Of a stretch of 64,000 bases of DNA, positions 12,801 to 25,600 are shown piece after piece (positions within the stretch are counted from its first letter, which is position 1; each line of letters begins with the position of its first letter). Position numbers and translations under genes: made by a program. Location of the stretch: positions 33,034,844-33,098,843 of the forward strand of contig NC_088787.1 of assembly GCF_949628265.1 (NCBI RefSeq), in the 5' to 3' direction. This stretch comes from Cloeon dipterum (lineage: Eukaryota > Arthropoda > Insecta > Ephemeroptera > Baetidae). The notes beneath the pieces are model-generated. The model had not been told where the DNA came from. It was given only the letters and a program-made list of their open reading frames with translations, and made no database searches.

Positions 12801-15800
12801 GAGGCCTGAAATTCCTGCAGCTAGCGTGACAAATTGGACTCCTGCTGGATGTGGACAAAGTTTTCTCGTTTCCCCGGTCGCGCAGAGAGTAAATTTATTT
12901 TCTAACAACGCACCAGGCTGAAAAAATTTTACGCTCACCAAATAGTCTAATTAGACTTTCATGACGCCAACAAAAAATTTTACGATTGGCATGTGGGACG
13001 TTTTTACGCTTTCAATTTGTAGTTTATGTTGTGAATTTCAAAAACCTAGATATTTTTTTGGGTAATTTTTGCTAATAGAAATCAACTAAACTATATTGTT
13101 TAAAATTACAGGACTTTAACTAACTAAAATTAATACCAGTGGCTATTAGGCTGCCTATGTATAGAATAAAAAGGGAATAATAGTAAGGTTCAAATTGAGT
13201 TTGGTATTATGGGCCAGCAGAAAAATATTCCCATCATTGCCCATAGCTGCCCAGATAAAAAACAAGTGGTAAATTCAAATCAAAACTTTAAAGAGCAGGT
13301 TTAGAAATTAAAAGTTACTCCTCATAACTCAAAAGATAACTTTTATCTAGAGGCAGGTGGCAATTTAAATCTTTTTATCTGAAAATGCCGTGAATGAGCT
13401 CACCTTCTGAAAATTTGCTAGCTTTAAAAGCGATAAAAAAGACGTATCTTGGGCTAATTTTGAAAACCAGTCCTACTTTAAATAAATTTAACTATCAGCA
13501 ACGTCATTGTAAAAAGCTACATAAGAAAAAATAAACATGAAATTCATCCATCCTCGACTAAAAGTGCGGAGCATCAGGTCGTCACACAGAAGTGCCCTTC
13601 TATCTGTAAGAAAGAGACTCGTCTCGCTGAATGCGGTGGGCGAAAAGACGACGCGGCGCCTGTGGTATTTGTTGTTGGGAATAAAGAGCGTCGCATAATG
13701 GAAGAAGAGCTACACTCGGCGGACGCAATGGCACAAAGACAGCTCGCACGAAGGCATCCACTATTCGCCTGGCGAAAGGACGAGATGAATGTTTGCCATC
13801 GGAGGTCAGCAAGCGGCTCCGACTGACCCCTCGCATTGCCGGCGTGTTTGACGTATTTGCTTGCCTTCGGCCGCTTGCCAGCGCAGATGGTAAATATTTT
13901 GACCGCCTACGATCGGGTCACTTCCTATGCTGCTAGATTTAATTATTTTGCCCGCCATGCCCAGTCCATCTGCTGGGTAATTGCGCATTATTTGGAACCG
14001 CACATACGCAGCAGCGCACTGCTGCAAACGGAGCCGTCTTTTGTACGCTCGTGTTTCCCTTTGAAACGGTTATTTTGAGAATTCAGGGTTTGACCCGTTT
14101 CCGTTTTGTGAATTGAGCCAATTCAGCCGCGGAAATGTCACGTTGCTCAAATGTACCAACCCTTTCTGGTCAAACTGCTGAACCGTAGGTTTGTCAGTTT
14201 AGTGAAAGGGACCGGGAGTTTGTATGGTAACTTCTGGACCACGAACCATGAGTTACAAAGGCGTTTATTTAATTGATCAATGCTGAGTAGGTCTCAGTAG
14301 GTCTTCAAATATGTATATTCAATGCCGAGAGTGAAAATGATGCATATATGCATGAGAAAAATATTTTTACTACTTCATAATGCTTTGCAGAGGAACTGAA
14401 TAAAGCATTAATTTGAAACGTGACGCGTATAATCACTAAAGATTGAAGATGAGAAAACTTTAAGCTTGTAGCACAATCTGATCACAAGTAATGTTCGAAA
14501 TTTCCAGATGATTGAAGAGCTAAGATTTAATCGCGTGGTATGCAAAATCTTGAAACTTTTGACTGCCTGCAAGTGTCATAATTACGAAAGTAATTGCTCC
14601 AAGATAAATCATTGAACTAAATTCAAACAAGCTAAACAATTCCCCCTAAGAGGCTGTTTATTTGGTGATTCATTGCATTCAAAAGAGATATACGAGTTAA
14701 TGGCACAAACTAATTCCAACGACGTTTCAGCGGGCAGGATTAATAGCCGTAATTAAAACGAAAATGTCTAGCAAAAATTGTGCTGCAAGGGCACAGATAA
14801 TGGCCTTTATTTCCCGTTTTTCTTTTCCAGCTGCTTCCAGGAACCGCGAAATGTTTCACTCGCAGTCTTTCTTCCCATGTGCAGGGAGCGAGCACTTTCC
14901 TCAGCAGATAAAAATGAAATTCGCGCTGCTAAGAGAAGAGCAATTTAACGTCGAGCGCGCTCTCGGCGCTGGGAATTTTAATAGGGTATTATATTTCATC
15001 TGCGTTAATTGCCGCAAAACAAAAGCGTATAATGACTCGTTCATTTCTGTGGCTTGCGCAGAAATAGCGCTCTGCATTACTCTCGCTCTCCGAGCTCTCT
15101 TCGTTTTTCCCATAAATTCTTGATTAATTCGCGCCGCGTGTTTTGTGGGTGTTGAAAATCCATCTGCGGCTTAAGCAGTAATAGCTGCTGGCGAAGGAAG
15201 GAAGGCAGCTCTTTGTTGCAGCACAGAACTCAGCAGACGCCCGCCTTCGCTAAAGGCGAGCTACATTTTTTGGCTTGCAGACGCAGTTAGGCGGCCATTA
15301 GCTGCCTTTTGTTGTTGCTCGCTTGATTTTTAATTCATAAAATGCGCTCAAGAAGTGTGACAGCGGCGGCCGGCAAAATTTCGACTCTACCCTTCGTGCG
15401 TTTTTTGTTCACTGCACTCTGATGAACATGTTTTTTACACTTAGTGGAGTATTTCTCTAAGGGGGAACATTTTATGAACATTCTTATTTTGACCTTCAAG
15501 ACGCCCACGGTCAGACTGATGGAGTATTTCACCCTCCGGGAGCGATTCTCAACAAACATATGGAGTCAAAATCCTTACTCCCCAACGCAAGCAGATCAAA
15601 TCTCGGCACTCAAGAGTTTGTACTCGGTGTAATTCAATAAGCCAGCGCCGCATTTCCATGTTGCGGTGGCGATGTGGTGCCCATGTTTCAGCTTAGCACT
15701 GGGATTATGAGGCCCCGTGCCTTGTAACTGTACACTTCAACTGTGTCACCCGATCTGCTGAGCGAATTGGAATCACAATTTTGCTGCTGCACCCTCTCGT

Positions 15801-18281
15801 CTTTTTCCACGTCCAAATTCTAAAAACGCTTTCTCGAGAGGAAATGATGAACGAGTCTGCGAGAGTAAATGCTCCGTCATGGTAAAGAACAAACATCTAT
15901 CCATCAGAAGAACTCAGCTGCCACTTACTTTTGCCAATGCTGAATCGGCCACCTGTCACAAATTCGTGCGAATTCACGCTACCGGATTTCTGCCAAATCT
16001 GAGCAAGTCGGACGTCGGACAAGTGGATGCGCTTGATTTTCACATTCCGCGAGCATCAGAAAAGCAATAGTTTCTGCCTCCGCGCACTTGACGAACGCGC
16101 CTGTGCTCGCGGAATTCGCGATATCAATTTTGCACGAGTGTAAAAAATTTCTGACATGGCAGTTGCCTACTTTTTCATCCTGCGAGTGGAAGCTTCACAC
16201 TATTGTATGTACATAGTCGTGTTTGTTTTCGAGAGGGACGGTTAAAGTAGCGAGGGTTAACTATCCGAGAAGAAGCACTACGCTGTTGTTAACCTTTCTT
16301 TACGGCTGAGGGAAGATGTATTATCGCGAGCACTCGAACAGTTTTTGTGTGCATAAAGTATCCGCCAAATCGCATGTCACGCAAACAAAACGCCTGTTTG
16401 TCGAGGGGCAAGCATTTCAGCAGCATCGCTGCAACAAATATATTTGGACAATCAGAATGGCTCTAATTAATTTTCAGCTCTGCTTTCAAGAAGGGTTCTG
16501 TTGTTCGCCGTTATACGAGCCAACTGGAATGTTTGCTAATTAGTAAATGTCAGAGCGGCGAGTTTAAATAAGTTTTCACAACCCGGCACGCTTCAAAGAA
16601 CCGGCGTCAACACACGAGAGCAGGAAAAATCATTCATCCAAGCCGATTAATTAAATTCCATACAATAGCACTGGGAAATATGTCATTAAGTTGAAATACG
16701 CTGCATGCAGAGAAAAAAATGATTAGAATCTGAAATTATTCAAGCGATTCATTTATTTCTCAGGGTACATCCACGCAATCCTGTCCCTTGAATAATTCAT
16801 TTTTACTACCAAGCAAAAACTTTGCATCTGCAAAAGTTTTTTGCATGAATATTTCGCTTGCAGAAACAATTCCACTAATGACTCTACACGCTTTCGTATG
16901 CCTCTGGTGGCAACGTGAAATTCCCTTTTAATCTGCTAGCATGCGTTAAGTTAGAAAAGTCGCAGCAATGGGACAAACCAAAGAGGAGTTGCGAACAAAA
17001 GGCACAGTGGCAAGCAGCATGTTAAAACGGCGTTCTCAAGGGGCTAACTACCAAAAGGCCTCAAGCGGGGCTTCTTGCTTGTGCGCTGCTCTATGGCAAT
17101 AACAATAATGAGATTATCGCTGCGAGCTGGTGGCGGCAGAGAAAGTATGCAAATTTCGCAGCAGACGTTTAAGCCCTGTTGTGTGTTATTAGTTAAACAT
17201 GGCAATTGAATAAACAAAGTGACACGGAAGAAGCATTCGACTACCCCAAAGGACAAGGCGAAAGTTTGCAACAGAAATTTGTGGTGACAACTTTAAAAAC
17301 ATTCGTGCCGCTTCTATATCACTGACATATCTGATTAAGAGACGAGTGCTGCGTACGACATGATGTTTCCTTTCGCCATAACTTTATCTTGGTAAGTCTT
17401 GTACTTGGAAATTTTGACTCCAAAAATTAACCATCACACAAGCACACCTTATAATTTAGTTTTGCAAATAAATTACTGTTAAATGAAAGAAATAGTGTGA
17501 TATCAGTGGGAGAGCGTGCTTCAAATTTGAACCTTAGCTGCATAGAATTTTACCAGCAGCCAAGTTGACCCACTTCGCTTTAATAAAGAATAGCACCAAA
17601 AAAATGTATTTAATAAATTTGACCTAAATTGAGAAAGAAAGAAAAAAGCTATCTGTTTCCAGTTGAAATGAATGCAGCTACATCAGAGTACACCAAGCTA
17701 TTTATTTTCATGCATCACTACACAAATTAACAGAGCAGGAAAATTCTCTAGTGATACAGAAAAATAAACAGCTCGCTACACACCGAGGTAGCTTCAAATT
17801 GAATATCAACTGAAAACATTAAAACCCATCTGAGTGCATCTGCCTTCACTGGTCAATCCTATTTGAGCAATTAAGGACGCATCTACCTAAGAGGAAAAGT
17901 ACGATTTTTTATAATTTTGAATGTTCCCAGTTGAGGTTGTGATCGTTTTTTGCCTGTATCATTTAAAATGATCTGTGCATTAATTATCTCATTCAGTGTT
18001 TGCTTTTCACTCAATGATGTGTACGTACATTTTTTTATTCACCTTCAATTCAGCTAGTTCAAAGCTATAATTGCAAACATTTAGCGAGGCAGGTTTTGCT
18101 CGCGTTTTCCGCACTTGACACTGCAAACAGCAGCAAAAGCGGTCGAGCGTCCAAATCCAGGCATCTGCTCGCACTCTCGCTCGCCAGCGAAAAAGGACGA
18201 AAATAAAAACAGCCAAAAAGGTTTAGCGAGGGCAAAAAACAGTACGTTTCCATAAAGCGTCACGAAAACTCAATAACGCCG

Positions 18282-18312
18282 CCGGTGTGTGACACCGGGA
18301 ATCGAGTCCCCC
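18282..18312 (-). other. Hairpin beside a tRNA B-box-like motif (possible SINE remnant)
   Basis: An exact CCGGTGT/ACACCGG inverted repeat with a 3-nt loop (18282-18298) abuts, on the minus strand, GACTCGATTCC. That motif matches the Pol III B-box consensus at about 9 of 11 positions. No full tRNA cloverleaf can be folded around it, so it is not a tRNA gene. A decayed tRNA-derived SINE head is possible, and so is chance. Confidence 0.25.
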
Positions 18313-20122
18313 TGGGTGGTCGCGCATTATGCAACTGGCACGACCGGGCAGTCGGCCTCTCTGCATACGAGCTGCCGCTGTTTCTTCTTCGCGCCGCAGA
18401 ACAACATCGGCTCGCTGACGTGACCGAAATGCCGATGCGCGGCACTTTTTTAAAAGCTGCTAGCAAGGCATAAATCTCTCTGGCTTTTATTCATTGAGGC
18501 GCGGATTTGAATTTCAATCGACGCGCACACCCGTGCACCGCCCCCTCTTGTGAGCGCTTTGCTCCTTTTTTTTATTTTCCTTCCCAACAGACCGGTTCAA
18601 ACTTTTGCCCGCGTGGGGCTTCCCTTTGAGTAATAGCACGAGCGGAGAGCTCCTCCAATAGAGTGGCAGCGGAATGTTTTTGTAAATGGCAAGTGGATTT
18701 TGTATTATGCACGGCGCGCGGGTCAAAAGGTGCGTGCTGCTTGTTTAGAGCATTTTGGCCCGTTTCTCAAGAGTGACCGCCGGTTGGCGAGCGGAATCGT
18801 AATGATGCAGCCCGGCTTATTTGCACTTTTAGCTGGCAAATTGACCCGTCGAAGAGCACCCAAGGCTCCGGATCAGCATCCAAAAGGGCTTTTTTGTCAT
18901 TCTTTGAGCGCCTCTATTGCCTTGGTGAACGTAACGAACGCTCATCTGGGCAAAGTGTTTTTACGGAACAGCAAACAACTCGATTTATTCGATGGAGCAC
19001 AAAAAACACTTCGAGGCAGCAAAATTCATTAACATTTTTTACTGCCATGGTAAAATTATCAATATTTAACTTCTGAAAATCACCCAGTCTGGATGGTGGG
19101 CTTGAAATACCCTCTCATACATTGAAATAGTCGGAGAAATTCAATCTAATTTGTTCGTTTATGCAAATATCGGGGTAAATTAAATTGCAAATGAATGCCA
19201 CGCATAGAACTGGCGATATTAATTGAGATTTATGCGAATTTTCCTGCTGGATCAAATCCCGCTAGCAGCCGAACCAACGTCCGTATCAACACTGAAAACA
19301 ATCAACGAGTTGTCTGTGCGTACATTTGCCTCTCCGCCTACCAATATTTTCCACTTTGACAGCGGACACGTCCCCTGAAATCAAATGCTAACACGGAGCG
19401 AAATTACGCGTGAAATCAGCTGAATCACAGCGCGAAATTTCATTATTTCCGTTTGTAGCTCGGCAATTTGCATTCAAAGCTTTGTGTGCCTGCCGCCGCA
19501 TTCAACGTGGATTTCGCAGTGCGGTTGGCATTGCACTTTATTGCATTCCGCCACCGCGCTGCATTCACGCGGTTGCGCCTCTTTTGCAACGAGCCTGTGT
19601 GTGGCAGAGGAGGCAGGCGCTCAGCTCCATTCAATTTCATGTTGGTTGATAAGCTGAATTGTGCCCAGCAGCCATGGCTGCTGCTTGTCTTCGCTCGGCT
19701 GGCAATAATTCAGACGCATTCAATAGAACACTACTGATAAAGAAAGTAACAAATAAAGCCGCTCCCTCGCCGCGACTTGCTGTTTTATTTCTCCCACGCT
19801 ACCAGTGGCGGAACTTCCGAATTTTATCCCGATTTAACTTCAAAACCAATTCATCTAAGTAGCGCGAATTGCTCTGAATGATGACTAATTAATTAAAGGT
19901 TCAGTCTGTAAATGACTCACGAACTTACGATATTTCCAAGCTTCTTTGAATGCCCAAATTTAATTAATAACTTAATATAAATGTTTTGTGAGTGACAAAA
20001 CTTTATTTAACTGCTTTTAATTAATGGAAATTTGTTTTCCAAAAATTAAATTTCATCCATCAATTCAATAAATCTGGCAAACCATCAAAACATGGTATGA
20101 ATCAAATATCAAACGCAATTTC

Positions 20123-20776
20123 CTTCACTAAATTTCATTTGTATAAATAGTTCCAGAGCCAAAAGGAACTGCAATCAGTCAAATTGCCACATAAAATTAT
20201 TGCTTTACAAAAAATCAATGAAATATTTATTCAAATCTTTTACGTCTTGAACTTTTCTTTAGTATGGCCTATTTGTTGATCATCAAAATCTAATTTACCT
20301 TTTAAATAGGAAATTTGAAAACAAGTCTCGTGCTCTCTATCAAGTCTTTCCCCACATTATCTCATCAGTTAGCTGCCCGAGGCGAAAATTGCACCAAATG
20401 AAGACAAAGTGCAATCTAGACGCGCCCCCCAGGGCTCAGCACCCTCAGGCTTCACTAAATTTCATTTGTATAAATAGTTCCAGAGCCAAAAGGAACTGCA
20501 ATCAGTCAAATTGCCACATAAAATTATTGCTTTACAAAAAATCAATGAAATATTTATTCAAATCTTTTACGTCTTGAACTTTTCTTTAGTATGGCCTATT
20601 TGTTGATCATCAAAATCTAATTTACCTTTTAAATAGGAAATTTGAAAACAAGTCTCGTGCTCTCTATCAAGTCTTTCCCCACATTATCTCATCAGTTAGC
20701 TGCCCGAGGCGAAAATTGCACCAAATGAAGACAAAGTGCAATCTAGACGCGCCCCCCAGGGCTCAGCACCCTCAGG
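20123..20776. repeat. Perfect tandem duplication, two 327-bp units
   Basis: Unit 1 is 20123-20449 and unit 2 is 20450-20776. I find no mismatch between them by eye. Each unit carries a TATAAATAG box-like motif followed by an AGTTCC/GGAACT inverted repeat and a TCAGTC initiator-like element. No open frame of note lies inside. The array ends about 300 bp before the 5' LTR of the retrotransposon but is not part of it. The duplication is either very recent or an assembly artefact. Confidence 0.95.
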
Positions 20777-21077
20777 CTGTAGAACATTAAATCTCTAAAA
20801 CACCACGTGACGTGATTTTATGGCCGCCTTTCTCTCCCTCACTTTTCTTGGCTGCACTGCAGAATGGTTGTTGCCAATACAAGAACGAATGTTTTTCTTT
20901 CTCACGCGCGCTGTCGGAGGTATAAGTCGGGAAGCAGATGGGAGTGCAGATAGACGCACAACAGGATTTGCTGAATGGGTCCTGTTTTTTAAGTGTGCCC
21001 ACTACAGCCTATCAAACAAAAATACGGCGCGAAAAATCATTGCCTCCAAGTGAAAATGGCAATAACGGCCACGATAT

Positions 21078-21081
21078 ATGA
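21078..21081. repeat. Target-site duplication, left copy (ATGA)
   Basis: ATGA directly precedes the TGTAGTG start of the 5' LTR and matches the ATGA following the 3' LTR. Four bases is a usual length for Gypsy-type integrases. It implies the LTR ends in TA rather than the common CA. Confidence 0.6.
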
Positions 21082-21686
21082 TGTAGTGCCTCCACCTAAT
21101 GGTGTTAACCTTTACCCTGAAGTTCACCTGTGCGCCCATGCGCACTGCTAGTTTTGTGATAAAGTGATTATTCCCAATATATCAGCCGAGCGTTAAGCAG
21201 CTACGTGTTAACGCTCGCAAGGCCAGTGAAACTCAGTGCTCATCACACGCCCGTAAGAAAACTTAAATAATATCTTAAACTTCGTACGCAGTGAGTTAAA
21301 GTTCAAATACCAAATGACTATTTATTAATTTGCAGTACGCTGACCTTGCCTGTAATATTCCTGGTGTAATTGATATTGTTCTCGCCTCATAACTGACCCG
21401 ACCCGTTTACCGGGGTAAGATTTGTTTTAATCAATTTACATCTTATTGCTGTGATGTTAATAATATTATATTTACCTATTGTATTTTAATGTGTAATTTA
21501 TGTTTTATTACTTTACAATTTTAGTTGAATTTTACTTTTATAAATTTCTGAAATTCTTATTTGTAATACGCATTATTGACATTTTTCTTGACTGAATTCT
21601 TATGTAATTCCAGTTCAACCTCGAGGCAAAACAATAAAGTCTGGTATCTAAACCATTTGAGGGATTTGACTCTCCGTTTCCCCATA
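21082..21686 (+). repeat. 5' LTR
   Basis: Begins TGTAGTGCC and ends TTTCCCCATA. It matches the 3' LTR base for base as far as I can compare by eye. An AATAAA polyadenylation signal lies at 21633-21638, about 50 nt before the LTR end, which fits the R region close to U5. The LTR should contain the element's promoter. Confidence 0.93.
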
Positions 21687-21688
21687 TT

Positions 21689-21706
21689 TGGTGCAGCCCG
21701 ACGTGA
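21689..21706 (+). other. Primer binding site, tRNA-Trp-like
   Basis: Two nucleotides after the LTR comes TGGTGCAGCCCGACGTGA. As I recall it, the complement of the 3' end of animal tRNA-Trp is TGGTGACCCCGACGTGA, so the site fits apart from a small bulge/substitution after TGGTG. It also lies within the open frame upstream of the gag ATG. Confidence 0.65.
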
Positions 21707-21717
21707 CAATTGAAAGG

Positions 21718-22611
21718 ATGCCAGACGAAATACCAGCCCAATCCTCCAAAGGATTTTTCAAACCACCGGAATACTCTACCAACCACGCTGATAAATTCTT
21801 TGCGGTCCTGGAAGGGAGGTTCCGCCAACACAAAGTGGAAGATGAACTGGATAAGTTCCTGACGCTTGCAAGTGCAGTCCCTTTCGACGAATTACCAGAA
21901 GCAGCTGGGAATCTCGTACGCAGACCGCCAGAGGAAACACCTTATACTAAGTTGAAGGCAGCGATTTTGGAAAACCTCCGACCAAAGGATTATGACGCGC
22001 TCCGAAAACGGATGAAGGCTATTCCTTTAGGTTCCATGAAGCCAACCGAATTTTTGAATCGTCTCCGGACCATCGCAGATGAAACTACCTTGGCAAACCC
22101 TATTTTCAAAACCGATTTGCTTGCAGTTTGGCGTGACGCGATGCCAGCTGAATGGCGTCACGTCCTTGTAGTCGAGCCGGACATAGACGAAGCTGCGAGA
22201 AAGGCTGATGTTTTATATCAGTATCAGCCACCGCAAGAAGTGAATGACGCCCGTGCCATAGTAGCAGCTGCGTCAGCGCCTGCTCCTCCTGCAGCGCTGC
22301 GCCCTGCCATGAACTACGAGCAGCGTTTTGCCGCCCTGGAAGCAGCAATGAAAACAATGACAGAGGCATTCAACCTGAGTCAGGTCGATGACACCCGCGG
22401 TAGACAGCCGAAAAAGGGTGATAACAACCGCGGTCGGCGATTCAGCAGAAGTAAATCGCGCCCGCGCCGCTCGCAATCTCAGGAAAATGCGCCAAATGAC
22501 TCCTCACTTTGTTTCTACCACGATCGTTTTGGTGCTCGCGCTCGCCAATGCCAAGAAGGTTGCCGGCATTTTCCTAAAGCCGACGCTGTCCAGCCAACTC
22601 CGGGAAACTAG
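21718..22611 (+). CDS. gag: Retrotransposon Gag polyprotein
   Basis: Structural protein that packages the element RNA into virus-like particles. From the first in-frame ATG it is 297 aa; the frame is open upstream through the primer site without an earlier ATG. The N-terminal two thirds fits a capsid-like region (FFKPPEYSTNHADKFFAVLEG near residues 17-37). An Arg/Ser-rich linker follows, then near residues 264-281 the nucleocapsid motif CFYHDRFGARARQCQEGC, that is C-x2-H-x9-C-x3-C in place of the usual CCHC knuckle. The stop TAG (22609-22611) directly follows a slippery heptamer, so Pol is presumably made by -1 frameshifting. The frame is intact. Strand and order match the element. Confidence 0.9.
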   Translation: MPDEIPAQSSKGFFKPPEYSTNHADKFFAVLEGRFRQHKVEDELDKFLTLASAVPFDELPEAAGNLVRRPPEETPYTKLKAAILENLRPKDYDALRKRMKAIPLGSMKPTEFLNRLRTIADETTLANPIFKTDLLAVWRDAMPAEWRHVLVVEPDIDEAARKADVLYQYQPPQEVNDARAIVAAASAPAPPAALRPAMNYEQRFAALEAAMKTMTEAFNLSQVDDTRGRQPKKGDNNRGRRFSRSKSRPRRSQSQENAPNDSSLCFYHDRFGARARQCQEGCRHFPKADAVQPTPGN

Positions 22612-25600
22612 AAGAGCAGCACAACTCCGCGGCTGTTGTCTGCAACCATAGCTCATGCCGCTTATTTCTAACTGATCCCATCACGACCTTCACGTACCTC
22701 GTGGACACAGGTGCTGACCTTTGTATAATCCCGCGCTCTCTTGTGCCTGGCGTACATAAGAAAACTGATTTTAAACTTACTGCCGCTAATGACAACGTTA
22801 TCCACACGTATGGATTTGTCACGCTAACCCTTTCTCTGCAACTGCGCCGAGAATTTCAATGGTGCTTTCTCATCGCAGACGTAAACACTCCCATTTTAGG
22901 AGCTGACTTCTTGGTGCATTTCCACCTTGCTGTACACCTTGACAACGGAACCCTTGTTGACAAAACCACTGGTTTGACGGCCAAGGGAACCTGCCGAGTA
23001 GATAATCAACCTACAATTAAAGTTGTTGAGACTTCCAATAAATGTCTCCTAGTGCTTAAGGAATTTCCTGAGTTGTTGCGCGATCCAAAGGTTCGGCGCC
23101 CCGTAAAGCACTCTACTTCCCACCAAATTGTGACGACACCTGGTCCACCTTCATTTGAGCGATGCCGCCGATTACCTGCTGACAAGCTAAAAATAGCTAA
23201 GGAACTCTTTCGAAAAATGGAGGAAAAAGGAGACGTGATAAGAGGTACCAGCCCCTGGGCCTCCGCTTTGCATTTAGTGCCGAAAAAGGACGGTTCGTGG
23301 CGCCCTGTCGGTGATTACAGAAAACTCAATTCGAGAACCGTAAGTGACAGATATCCCATGAAATACATCTATGATTGTACTGCTGCACTCTCTGGTTGTA
23401 CCATCTTTTCGAAGCTTGATCTGTCACGTGCATACCTTCAAGTTCCTGTTGCACCCGCTGACGTGGAAAAGACCGCTGTAACGACTCCGTTTGGTCTATT
23501 CTTGTATCCCTACATGCCCTTTGGGTTGAAGAACGCTCCTGCGACGTTCCAGAGGTTGATGGATCAGATCTTCGACGATATGACCTTTGTCTTCTGCTAT
23601 ATTGATGACATATTGATTTCTTCATCGTCCGCTGCTGAGCATGAAGATCACCTGAGAAAGGTGCTCAAGCGCCTTGACGAGCACGGTCTAGTCCTCAATC
23701 CGAGGAAGTGTGTGCTTGGCGCAAATTCTATTGAATTCCTTGGTTACCGAGTGGACAGTAAAGGAATTACTCCACTTCCAGAGCGTGTCGCCGCAATCAG
23801 AGAATTTCCTCTTCCTGCGACCGCCGACAAATTGGCTAGGTTTCTCGGCATGCTAAACTATTATCGGCGCTTTGTACCGAAAATTGCTGCAACTCTCGCA
23901 CCTCTAAACGCACTGCTTGCCGGTAAGAAACGCAAAAAGGAACCGCTAACTTGGAATGAAACTGCTAAAACCGCTTTTGAAGCAAGTAAAGTCGAGTTAG
24001 CCAGCGCAGCGTGCCTTGCACATCCAAAAGACGACGCACCGCTTGCGCTGGTGACTGATGCATCAGACATCGCCTTAGGCGCCGTCGTCCAACAGTGCGT
24101 GAATGATATTTGGGAGCCCCTTGGATTTCATAGTCGAAAACTATCTACTACAGAGAAGAACTACGCACCTTATGATCGAGAGCTGCTCGCCATTTACGAT
24201 GCTGTGAAGAAATTCCGCTACCTCCTTGAAGGACGACAATTTGTGATTTACACGGATCAAAAGTCTCTTACTTCTGCATTTTCGAAGAATAGAACAGATT
24301 GCACACCTCGCCAAATCAGGCATTTGCAATTTATTGGGGAATTCTGTACAGATATTAGATACGTCCCTGGAAAAGCAAATATCGTCGCAGATGCGCTATC
24401 GCGTGTTGACGCTGTCTCTGCTCCTGCCGCACTCTCTCATGAAGCTATTGCACGCGCACAGAAGGACGATAATGAACTGAAGCAGTATCTCGGCCCATCA
24501 AGCTCTTTGAAGCTGAAGTTGTTTCCCGTTGAAAATTCTGAAGACCAAATTTGGTGTGACACTTCAACGAAAACACCTCGCCCTTTCCTGCCGCTGAAAT
24601 TTAGAAAACCCGCATTTGATGGTCTACATAACCTTGCACACCCTGGTGGCAAGGCCTCTACACGCTTGGTTGCAGAAAGGTTTGTTTGGCCCAAAATGAA
24701 GAAGGATTGTCTCACCTTCGCAAGAAATTGCCTTGAATGCCAGAAGTCAAAGGTTACGAAGCACACTCAAGCTCCACTACGTTCGTTTCCTATTACTTCA
24801 GACCGTTTTTCTATCGTGCACATTGACCTTATTGGTCCGCTACCGCTCTCTGAAGGTTTTCGCTACTGCCTCACTATGATTGACCGATTTTCAAGATGGC
24901 CAGAAGTTGTCCCACTGTCAACTATTACCAGCGAAGCAGTTATTCGAGCAATAAAGGATGGATGGATTAGCAGATTTGGTCTGCCGACGACACTTGTCTG
25001 CGATCAGGGTAGACAATTCACCTCGCAAACCTTCCACTCTTTCGCCACAAAAGCAGGTATCAAAATCAAACACACTAACGCATATCATCCTCAAGCAAAT
25101 GGAATGATTGAACGCTTCCATCGCACCCTGAAAGCCGCGCTGACGTGCCATGCGACTACTTGGTCTGCAGCCCTTTCGCCTGTTCTGCTGGGTTTGCGTT
25201 CTGCTTTGAAGGAAGATTTAGGTTTTTCTTCCGCACAAATAGTGTATGGAGAATCCATCAGGTTGCCAGGTGAATATTTCACTCCACCTGAATCCCAGCT
25301 TACTCCAACTGAAATACTGTTACGCCTGCAAAGTCACCTTAAACAATTTTGCCCACAACCTGTGTGGCACAGTTCCAATAAGAAGTTCTTTGTGCACCCT
25401 GATTTAGCAAAAGCATCACATGTTCTGTTGAGATGTGAGCAACGTGCACCGCTCACGCCGCAGTATTCTGGCCCGCACCGTGTGCTCGAACGTGGAGAGA
25501 AGACTTTCACCATAGAGTTTAAAGGCCATAGCAAAACTGTCTCAATAGATCGCTTGAAACCAGCATTTTCAGAAGCAATTTTGCCACGCGAAAGACCTGA

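Larger units (their letters stand above)
9819..20122. other. Gene-poor block, no coding gene recognised
   Basis: About 10 kb with no supported exon series on either strand. Open frames of 60-120 codons exist (for example plus 14764-15123, minus 12293-12727) but show no family signature. The first few hundred bases should hold the promoter and 5' leader of the cullin-like gene. GA-rich/GAGAG runs (near 12.0 kb) and many TAATTA-type cores are present, as expected for regulatory or intronic DNA, but no individual site is supported. It may be part of a very large intron of the minus-strand gene starting at 37.9 kb. Confidence 0.5.

Noticed and set aside
14764..15123. 119-codon plus-strand open frame
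   Set aside because: No family signature, no splice context, and an opposing frame over the same bases.
18282..18360. tRNA gene
   Set aside because: Only a B-box-like motif; acceptor, D and anticodon arms do not form.
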